From the NCBI RefSeq assembly GCF_002775205.1, contig NC_036447.1, forward strand, positions 13,188,501 to 13,252,500: a stretch of 64,000 nucleotides of DNA, read 5' to 3'. The translations under genes and the position numbers were made by a program. Each line of letters starts with the position of its first letter. The first letter of the stretch is position 1. This stretch comes from Xiphophorus maculatus (Eukaryota > Chordata > Actinopteri > Cyprinodontiformes > Poeciliidae). The notes under the pieces are model-generated. The model saw nothing but the letters and a program-made list of their open reading frames with translations. It was not told where the DNA came from and did no database searches. This document shows, piece by piece, positions 49,504 through 61,738 of this stretch.

Positions 49504-51740
49504 TTCCCAGCAGAACGTTGAAACCTTTTGATGCCATTTACTCATGAGCTTTTTAGTAGTTTGTGTTCACCGGTGAATTAAAGCTTACCTTTGCATTCCC
49601 GTCCCACTCATGCAGCAGGACGCATTACAGGTCATTTCTTTTTCTGAATCTGTAGAAATGGGATTATATAAGTGACTCACATGGGCACCCATCTGTTGAG
49701 CTGTTTGGTAGCTGCACTGTGCACTCTGTGTACCCTCCTCCTATACCCTGAGAGAAACTGGCATGAATAATTTGTACCTTAAGGTTGTTCCTGTGGAAGC
49801 TTTCCTGACCAGTGAGAACATAGAAGCTTTTACGCTGACAACACTCAAAAACACAAGAAGTGATGCCACTTCTGCTAGAAAGTGGAGCGAAGCAGCGCAG
49901 CTCTCTCAGGCTGCCCACAGATCAACTCTCTACTAATTAACAAAGGTTCATTTTTCTTTGTTAGAGCTCTTTGTTCTGGTAAAATATGAAAGATGATTCT
50001 ATAGTTGAAATAGGACAGAAATATTAACAGATACTTTAAAAAATAACGTTTCTTGATTTTCTGGTATTTCTACTTATTTATTATGTTACTATGAGAACAG
50101 ACAAAAAAAAATCACTTTACCTTTTACTAAACACTTTTGTTTCAACTCAAAATAGACAAAAATAAGTTATTAAACTCATAAATTTACCACACAAGCTAAA
50201 GGATAAAAATTATTTTTACAAAATCTACTTTATGGCTTTCCTGAAGGCCTCCAGATCGTAGGGACGTTACCCAAACATGACAAGATTTTATCTGCAAATG
50301 CAGTCAAAAAAGTGCCTTTATTGACCAAGCAAATAGACTTGTGTCTGCTTACTCGTTGAGAAACAGCAATTCCTCTGACTTTTCAAAACAAAGTTCACAG
50401 AGATTGATTTTTACAGGTTTTATTGTTCAGAGGGTAGATTCTAAATTTCTCTTGGACATTATTTAGTGCTATGATCCTTCAAAATAAAATTTTACTATTT
50501 CATGATTGAAATCATAAAAGTTGGTTTAAAATTGCCTTTGGCTTAAATGCGTGTTGATGTGTTTTGGGTCACGGTTGGGCAGGTTTTAATTTTCTGAAAC
50601 GTGTTCAAGGTTTTCCCCAGAAAACTTGATAAACTCAATGCATGTATTGCTAGGGCACTCATCCAGCTGCCTGTCATGTTTTTGAGGTAAAACATGTTCA
50701 CAGTTGACAGAAAATTTGAAAATGTCACTTGATAGTTATGTCTTATTTGAAGACGGAAAGATTAATGCCTAAACATCAAATATAAAGTCTTCAAAAAGGG
50801 CAATTATTTTAAAAAAACTGAAATAAATTAACAATGCTAAGCCTGGTGGCTCTCCAGGGTCATAATACACTGAAGGAAACCTTGGTGTTAGTATTGAGAA
50901 GGCAATGACTAAACAGAACAATGGAAATGATGGTACCATGTGGCAACCACCATCACAACTTCATTAGGATTTCTGTTTAACTTTCCTATTTCAACTGTTG
51001 CAGCAGCAATTAGATGGGAGATCTGAAGTCCATTTTTTATAAAGAGAGTTATTTCTGCCAGGCACTGGGGATTATGATTTTTTGTTCTGAGTAATAGAGG
51101 AGTGAGAAAAAACTGTGCACTAATGTTGAGCACATCTATTCACGTGGCTTTCACTGTGTAATGGGCCTGTAACCTACATCCTTCAGCTGCAGGCATGCAT
51201 GGTGTGTAAGAATGGTCACCATATCAAAGAGGATTAGTTTTAAAAAAAGGGTCAAATGCAATTTAAAAGTGTGCAGATGTTGCATGTAGGTTACCTAGAG
51301 GCAACATCCTTACAGAAAGGAAGCATCTATTATAAAAGTAGTACTGTGCAAATAAAAATAGAAAAAATGATGAGGAATGGCTTAAAACAAAAACATATTT
51401 CTATTGTTACAACCTAGTTAAAGACAGCACTTATGTCAATTCACTTCTTCGTAAAGAAATCTTACTAAGCCTGTCTTAAGAAGCTCCTGTAAGTTGTCAT
51501 GTAGGTGATCTGAGATTTATTAAAGCTCTCATGTGTTTCAGACACAGCACAGAGAGAAAATGGTAAACTCATTTGTCTATTTAAATTAATAAATATTTAG
51601 TCCATTTATTCCAGCCATACAGACAAATTCAAAGTCAATTACATTACAATTTCTATTGATTGCATGATGTTGACTTTGCACCAGTCCCTCATTCTGAGCA
51701 TGATACAAGTAGCATCAGTGAAGTTATCATGACCTCATTG
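49504..51740. other. Gene-poor spacer, no gene seen
   Basis: AT-rich DNA. Frames near 49664-49918 and 50909-51133 (minus) show no domain, no codon-type composition and no flanking splice sites. Confidence 0.45.
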
Positions 51741-51746
51741 TGACTA

Positions 51747-51827
51747 TATAATAATAAATAATATTATAAATAATAATAAATAATATAATAATATATAATA
51801 ATATATAATAATATAATAACCTCTGTT
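51747..51827. repeat. AT-rich (AAT/ATA)n microsatellite
   Basis: About 80 bases consisting only of A and T in an irregular taataata pattern. Confidence 0.9.
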
Positions 51828-54400
51828 AAGGTTTGTGATTCTCTAAATAAAGGATACAGTCAAAAATACTTTCATAGGATTTTTTTCTATCTACAGAGAG
51901 CTGGAAAAAAATATAAAAGGATCAGGAGGAGCTTACAACACTTTTGGTTTTAAGATTAGGGTTTCTACATGGTCCAGCTGGGTGCCGCTGGCTGTCGGCT
52001 CTCATTTCTACTACTGCCTGAGGAAGCTGAATTATTAGTGCGAGGCATCAGAAAGCCTGCCATCCCACTCTAACAGTGTCCTTCTACCTTACTAAAAATA
52101 GCCGACACAGGAACCCACTCGGAGGGAAAGAGCAGAGTTTGTGAACCACGGATAGTACATTCAAGTGAGAAGTGGCAGCGGCTGTCAGACTTTCATTCAC
52201 GCAAGTTGAACAAAACAGTTCTGGCTGATGAAGAAGTAACAGAATTATGAGCAAAAACACTTCAGAAAAACTGTATGGCATAAGATTAATGAAACAATAC
52301 AGAACACACAACATGAATAAATGTGTAAACCCAAAATTTGCCATCACAATCACTGATGCTGGCATTTAGACAATAATATTCTCTCAGTTAGAGAAAACTA
52401 ATTCCTGCTTCTTGATTAATAACCAATGGCAGGTCTGTCATCTGAACAGGTGGCCTAATGATGTCTATTTTTTCCACTGAGACATGTCACACCAAATATT
52501 TTGGTTCTGACTGTTTTTGATGCCAAATCAACTTTACAGAAGCTTACATCAACTTGACATGGTCATAAAAGTTATTATTATTGGGCTTTTAATAAACTAT
52601 TTTTTTAAAAAAAGCAAATATTTATTGATGGAATCGTCATATGACAAACTAACACTTAATACTAGAAGGCTTGTATTATGTTTCTGAAATGATCCTGAGC
52701 TCAAACCTACCATTAGAATAAGTGGACCGTTCGTAAAAGCCAGACTTGATACCAGAAAACCAACAAATTTAAATGAACTCTACAATTTCTGGTGAGTAGA
52801 CTTTAGAAATATTCAGCCAGAATTATGCCGAAGAAAATAATAAAGTTTTTAAGGGTTATTAACCACATATTGTAAAGGTTGTACGTATATATCTGTATGA
52901 TTTTAAAAAAACTGATTGCAGTTGTTTGTGATATAATCCTTTATATTTGGAGGAAGGCATTATGAAAAGCTCCAAACTATTATGGTTTTCTTACAGTATG
53001 GTCATAAGACTATGATCATATTGGGTTTATATTCACTGACCGGTAAAAAACCCACAATGGACAGTGACACAGCAGGGAAAATTAATACTGATATTATTTT
53101 ACTCATCACATTACTCAGTCAACCTGTGTATTCTGTCACCAAAAAGCTTTGCTAACAGACCAGGACACTTTATCTAAAATGATCAGTGATGAAGGCGCTT
53201 GGGTTCAGGTCAGCAGGGTGCAGTACTGCTGTGCAGATGCGTGCATATGGCCGCCGGTCCCACAGAAACAGCTCTGGAACAGCAGGGTGTCCTACTTCTA
53301 CACTTCTGCTTACTTCAAAGACAAGTCACAAGAAGGCCTGGGTGGTGAGTTCCTGACTTGTACTTATTGAGGGATTATACAGAAAGCTTGCAGACAAGTG
53401 AGGACCACACCACAAGTTGTAACGAGGGATTAGGGAAGCAATGTCACTCTTAGCCATTTGGATGCAAGAAACACAAGCTGATGATTATTTCATCTGACTT
53501 GAGGACAAACTGGTTTTTTCTGTAGTTTTCTTTTCTTTTTTTTATTTTACATTTTCTGATTTAGCAGCTGGTTTTAGTTATTTTTCACCTTTTCATTTTA
53601 TTTTATTTATTTATTTTTTACCATCATGGTTAACTTAGTCTGCATTTTGATAATTCTGCATCTTTTTATTGCTGTTCTGAGTGTGTGGTAATTTTGTGTC
53701 TTGTCTTTGTCTGCCATATATTAGTTATTTATTTTAAATATTCTCATATCTTCAGTGATTTCTTTTAAACTAGTTAAGCTGACATTCTTTTGAGGCTGTT
53801 TCTGTCTCATTTTTGTCTTTTTTGTTGTTTATTTAACAACATTATTTGGCTAACTTTGAAGATGTGAATTTTTGGCAATTGCTCCACTAATAAAAACAAT
53901 AATCTTATGCAATACTCAGAAAGTTTAAAAAAAAAAAATAAACAAAGAAAAACTTGTTTCAAATACATTTTTAGAGCATTTGGGAGTTCAGTTCCTAAAA
54001 TACCTTCATACACGCATATGTTTCACTTACAAATTTAATTTGTCTGTCTTATACCTCCTGGTGTTTGTTGACCTCTGCTGGTGGCTCAAAACTCCCTCTG
54101 ATCTGATGAACATGAACACAGCTTGAAAGACTTAACATTTTTATATGCTTTGTATTGAATTAAAGCCAGGAATGGATGCCTTTCTAAAACCATCTCTGCA
54201 TCCAGAACACAAGTTAATAAATGACGATTCTTGGATAAGTGAATGTTCCAGAAACAAGGTATGATTTTGATTTTACGGTTAGTTACGCCATCTAAAACAA
54301 TCACATTGTTATGAACATTGGAAAATTGAAATGTCAGGTTTTATGAAGTGTTATGAAAAATGCATACTTCTATTTTATAAATAAGTTAATGCACCTGCTC
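51828..54400. other. Spacer with unexplained open frames
   Basis: Mostly AT-rich. Two frames stand out without being recognisable: a hydrophobic 93-codon minus frame at 52084-52365, and a GC-richer 73-codon plus frame at 53149-53370. No repeat family recognised. Confidence 0.35.
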
Positions 54401-54409
54401 CCCAGAATT

Positions 54410-54710
54410 GTTTTCAGAGTGGATATTTTGTAAAACCACCTTTTAATGAGATTACATTTGCAAGTATTTTTTGGAGTTTGCCTCTACTAGTTATGAAGAG
54501 CAACTGATGCATTTTCTCCATACCTCCCCAGCTATGGAAACTTTTGATTGCTGCTGTAAGTAATGCTCTTCTTAGCCAGCCTGTGAGGAAAACCATGTCT
54601 TGGCGTTCTTGCAGCTCTGCCATGGACTTTACTTTTACTGCATAATGGATTGAACAGTGTTTAGAGATCAGCAAAGCTTGTCATCGTCATGTTTGGGGTT
54701 AGTTTTTGGA
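54410..54710 (-). mobile_element. Tc1-like transposon fragment
   Basis: The plus-strand phrase ttgtaaaaccaccttttaatg followed by ttacatttgcaagtattttt is the complement of a Tc1 transposase region of the same group as the remnant at 12781-13830. It is short and decayed. Confidence 0.5.
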
Positions 54711-56800
54711 CCCATTTCAAGAAACCTCTCAGAGACCAAATTAAGGTTTTGACATTTATTAAGTAAATAATGGAGGTGCGACTTGGACAAGGTCAGTTCA
54801 TCTGAGGGAAAATGGAGGTGATGTTCTGAGAATGAGTGGAGCTGGTTTACCACGTTAGGAAGAGGGGGCACAGAAAGGGGGGGGATCCCATTGGATTTGT
54901 GTTAAGTGTAATTGATGGTACCATCAGGGATCAGCGCTCAGATTTTTATGACATTGCATTGTGGATTGCTCTTGGGCGTTAGAGCAAACAACTGCCTCAG
55001 GCACACCCACTCACTGGAAGCAGAGGTCACACACACTTCAAACCATGAAACTAAGATTGCTTTATATGGTGAGATTATAAATTATAATTTATAATCTAAT
55101 AAACATCCCCACAACTTTATCAGTGACATATTTTTTTGTTCCTTGACCTTTATGGTGGTGTTTATTAACTTATGTTCTCTAACAAACACCAGAAGTTCAT
55201 AGGACAGCTGCGTTGTATTGCCACTAAAAGGTTTGGCACTTTAAGTAGGTGAATTCTAAAGGAAGTTGGTGGCATTCAGTTTGTTTCAAGAATATGAGAA
55301 AAAAGGGGGCTAAATATCATATTTTGATGTCTCTGTTAAATTAAAATCCAATTATCACTTCATTTTCTTTCCCATTCACCTTTAGGTACAACTTGTGGTC
55401 TAGAGTTTGTACTTATTATGGGATGATAATAAGGGGAGTGGGGAAACATTATCCACATTGTTGCAGCATAGCCCCAAAGCTCCATTGAACTTAAATGCAT
55501 GTTAACATATCATACATATCACATTCTGCAGACATTATGCATGATGCATTTTCTCCATACCGATATAACCGATATGGCCGATATAACCTGTTAATTGTTA
55601 TATCGACCATGTCCCAGAGACAATAGGGGCATGGCATTATGTATATCTATGCATACAACACAAGTATTGTATATGCAGCCACCACTACACAACCACGGTT
55701 CCCTGACACATGACCAATTTACTCACAGAACATTTGTAATACATCTATAATCTGATAATTCTGGATTAGAAGTGCTCAGTGTCAATCTTCTGCCACAATA
55801 CTTTTCAATATTTTGATATGAGCAGAGCTAAACATTTTTTTTGTATATCCGTTGGGCCATGTATAGCTGCTTCCATAGCTATACATGGCTATGGAATTGT
55901 ATGACTTGTCATACAATTCATATACCAATTTTTCAATTGCAAAACAATTTACCTTAGGGATTTTGTAATTTAACACTATAGTCCTCTTTGCTGTAAGAAG
56001 TGCAAGATTGGCTAATTTATAATCATTTTATGTTTGAAATTCAGCAGCTCTATTGCTTAACAAACATACGGCTGGACAAACAATAAAATTTATACTAAGC
56101 ATAATAGAAGCAGCTTTAACAATTTGATTTCAGAAAAGTTTCATATCTGAACAATACCACAACATTTGGAGTAATGTCCCTTTTGCCCACATCCATTCCA
56201 GCAAAGCTCTGAGGAGCTAGAGCCAATTTGTTTGAGGTTGGGTGGAGTTACATATGCATGGTGGAGAATCTAACAGATTTAGATTTTTTTGTTATGTTTC
56301 TCCATATTGGTTTCTAGTCTATGGGATTTTGATATACTAGGTCATGTTTCTAATGGGATTGAAGTTTACTGTTTGGGTTTTTTCCCCCTAAATTTTATAT
56401 TGACCTCTAACAGATCACATGTCAAGATGGGGATACAGTTTAGCATGTTCCAACACTATAAGCCACTGGTAACACGATCATTCAGTAGTAGACAGTGATA
56501 TTAATGTATGATAAGCAGTAGAAACACTGTATCTTGAAACTAGTTAGACACTGGGTCAAAGCAAGATAAGACCTCTGACAGAATTAGGACACTGTTGTCT
56601 CCAGGAAGTCAGAGGAATTAATAAGGTCATTGCCAAAAGCTCATTACTCAAAGTACAAAGATTAGCTTACACACACACATATATATGCAGTCATATATGT
56701 GTGACCATTAATCAGCTATATATGGTTACCAGTGTATAGCTGAAAGGTACGACTGACAACAATCTGAGGAATACGTTTCATTTGTTTTCTAGCTAACGTG
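54711..56800. other. Spacer upstream of intelectin, no gene seen
   Basis: Contains two adjacent hairpins (55857-55919, listed separately). The sequence near 56040-56250 could be an old LINE end, but I cannot name a family. A TA/CA tract lies at 56670-56700. Confidence 0.4.
55857..55919. repeat. Two adjacent perfect 12-bp hairpins
   Basis: ccatgtatagct (55857-55868) pairs with 55877-55888 across 8 bases. gaattgtatgac (55894-55905) pairs with 55908-55919 across 2 bases. The two are only 5 bases apart. Confidence 0.85.
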
Positions 56801-56949
56801 CATAAGGAAACAGGTATAAAGTTTATTATTTTTTTTACTCTATGTAAGACTTGTCCTCTCGGAGAAAAAGTTCTGCATTGTTTTCATTTTAATGGTTAAA
56901 ATTAAATGGTGGTTGTTTCACAAACTTTAAATCGTTCTATTTTGCAGAC

Positions 56950-58929
<1,980 letters not shown>

Positions 58930-59120
58930 GGAGCTGTATTTAAACAGCTCACCAGTAGATGGCACTACACTACAGTGTATTATAAATATATAGCTGGACG
59001 TTTGGACCGATTTTAAACAGGTAGCAGTGAGAAAATTAAAGAGAAAACAAAGTATTAGAGACTTATAGATAAAAAAAAAAATATAATGCTCCAATTAAAG
59101 ACTGACCCATGAGAAATTAA

Positions 59121-59126
59121 AATAAA
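59121..59126 (+). other. itln: Candidate polyadenylation signal of intelectin
   Basis: AATAAA 192 bases after the intelectin stop codon. Confidence 0.5.
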
Positions 59127-59149
59127 GTGTTAATTAAGCATATGCATAA

Positions 59150-61480
59150 AGCTTAAAGATTCATTGGAAGAGATGAAAAGCACCTTCAAACTACGTATTG
59201 TAGAAAAACTTGCTATATTTTCAATAGAAAATGTTACTTTGTGTTTTTTCAGATGTGAGTGTATTTAAACAGATTTTTGATGAGCCTTGAGCAGCAAAAC
59301 AAGTTTCTCAGAAGTTGTTCATTTTTGTGCTACAATACAATAAAAAGAGAAACCTTTTTGTAAATAAACATACAAATGTAAAGAAAGTCAAACAGGATTA
59401 AAAAAACAAAAACAATGGCTGGATTTTTTTTTGTTTTACAAAGCTTCTGTGTCAGGTTATGTTACTGCAACAAATGGCTGAATAAGTTGAAGTTTGCCTC
59501 TTGTTTTCTTTACACATCTTTACTAGTGATATTCTGGGTGATTGCTGCCAAGTATCTAATGTTACATTACAAATAATGTAAGTCAAAAACTCTACCTGAG
59601 GTGGAAAACTTACTTCCCATCATCCTGAACATGCAAACTCTTGTACATATCTTAGTGGCATTATTATGGTGTGAGAGTCAAAGTATATTCAAGTATTAAA
59701 ATGTCAAATATCTCATTTCAATTGAGGAACTTTAACAAATTCAGAAAAATGCTGTGCTTCCAGTCTGATGTACATTGAGCTAATTTGCACAGAATAATGG
59801 ACACAACTTGAGAGACAAAACCAAAAAGACTTTCCAAATGATTTCCAAGCTATGCACTACTTGTGTTTATCCATCACATATAATTATAAAATATATTAAA
59901 CATAATTTAATATGGTTGTGGTTGTAATTTTATAAAATGTTGAGTCAAGAGTTTTTCAATACTCTTGTAAGGGATTAAGAACAGGCAAACAGGGTAAAAT
60001 GTTTTAATGTTACAAAAGAAAATATTTAACAGGTGATGAAAAAGAAGTACAGTGAGAATAAAACCAAACATAACAAATCCTACCAGGGTTCCAATTTGTA
60101 ATAATTGTCTTCGATGAGTTGCAGGGATGATCTCTCACACAGAGCTTGGCAACAAGAAGGGAAAAGATGAGAAATGTGAGGTAAATATTGTGTTTAATAA
60201 ACAAACATCAGTCAGGAAACTGACATTAGTCTAGGGATGAAGAGAGAGGGAGAATAAAAAGCACAATGCACATGTGGAGAGGAGTTGATGGAGGAGTGAG
60301 GGGTCATATTCATCTGTTACACAAGGCAGCCCCAAACAGGAAGGAGCAGGAAGCTCTATATAACATACAGATCAGGATCCAAGTCTACGGTACAAAAAAC
60401 TTAGCAGCAACATGTTAACATCTGAGACCAAAGGGGCTAACAAAGTAGTTTCATTTAGAAAAAAGTCACAGTATGTTTTAAATTTGTTAAAAAGGTAAAA
60501 AGAGTTCTCTATGCATCCGCTAGGGTCAATGCTACTCACAAAGTCTGTGTGGAGTACATAGGTAGGGAAATCTATACATTTATACTCTAATATAAAGAAC
60601 CTTCTGGTAATGGCACAGTACAAACTCTCAGGAAACGCGACAAAAATATACAATGTCTTCACGTCACATTTGCAGATTAAAATGTAACTAAGGTCTCTGG
60701 CAAGCACAAAAGTTTCAGTGATCAAAAACAAAACAAAACTTTTCTTACACCAAAAATAAAGGACACCATTTTTGTTAGTCAGCTATCTTGACAGAGTATG
60801 TCTTTTTAATACAAAAATAAGGACAAATATAAATTAATATATATTAAAAGACTCAGGCTGATACATGGGGATCTAGTGAATAAGTACAGGTATTTATGAT
60901 ACAATAAATACTTGTCATTCATGACTCGGGGGTGGGGGTACACAAACAGAGAGCTGTGTAGTTAACCAGTTTTTTTCTGCAGGTGCATGCGTGTCTGTGT
61001 GTGTGTGTGCTGTTCAGTAGCCGCAAAAAGAGCCAGGAGATTGAACGCAGCTGTGTGTACGATCATGCACACAGTCACAGAGGATTCAGCAGGTCTGCTG
61101 ATGGAGCCTGTGGTGGTTTCTGAGTTGCGTTTGTGTGTATGTGGGGGGTAATCGCTGCCCACTCCGTGCCATGCTTTAAGGCAGCTCCTCCTAGTGGTGA
61201 GTTTGTAGTACTACCATTTACAGTTACTCCAAAAGATGCACAACTCAGAGACGGGACGCAGGACGTCTACTGTAAAGTGGTGAGCCGCCGCTTCTCCAGG
61301 GAATAAAAACATTGTGGCACCACTGGAGCTATCACGACCAACAAAAAGAAGTAGATGAAGAACAAAGTCTTTCTTTTTTTGTCTTTTTCCCCACTTCATA
61401 ATAAAAATAAGTCTGCTTTTGTATTTTACAATACAATTCAAAATTCCCCCAGAGGAAGCATCGGTCATCAGTCCAGCACT
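59150..61480. other. Spacer between intelectin and slit2 (convergent genes)
   Basis: No protein-like exon seen on either strand. Part of it may be slit2 3'UTR, because the two genes converge here. A (GT)n tract lies at 60996-61010. The minus frame at 60372-60731 lacks an ATG at its head. Confidence 0.4.
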
Positions 61481-61501
61481 GACAGGAAAGGTAGCTATTT
61501 T

Positions 61502-61507
61502 TTTATT
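61502..61507 (-). other. slit2: Candidate polyadenylation signal of slit2
   Basis: The complement reads AATAAA, about 235 bases after the slit2 stop codon. Mammalian SLIT2 has a longer 3'UTR, so a more distal site is possible. Confidence 0.3.
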
Positions 61508-61584
61508 TGTTTTTCTTGTGTTTTTCTTTTTCTTTTTTTTTCTTTTACTTTTTTGGGGGCTTTTAAAAAAAATCAGGGTGCTGG

Positions 61585-61636
61585 GGAATAATACTCCTGG
61601 AGTATTATTCCAGGAGTATTGGAATAATACTCCTGG
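61585..61636 (-). repeat. Overlapping inverted and direct repeats after the slit2 stop codon
   Basis: The 16-base unit ggaataatactcctgg occurs at 61585-61600 and 61621-61636. Between them lies ccaggagtatt (61610-61620), and agtattattcc (61601-61611) is the complement of the start of unit 1. Several stems of 11 pairs are possible. The segment lies about 100 bases into the slit2 3'UTR. Confidence 0.9.
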
Positions 61637-61738
61637 GGTGTGGAGAGTTTCCTCACAGGGAACACGAACAGATGAGCGATCAGGTAAGGATGGCAGGAGC
61701 TCTGTCAAAAAAACCAAAAAAACAACTTCTCTTTTGTT

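Noticed and set aside
60372-60731. 119-codon minus-strand frame between intelectin and slit2
   Set aside because: Begins at TTG, no domain, AT-rich.
61211-61717. 168-codon minus-strand frame after slit2
   Set aside because: No ATG at its head, lies in the slit2 3'UTR region, contains a run of lysines from a T-rich tract and no known domain.
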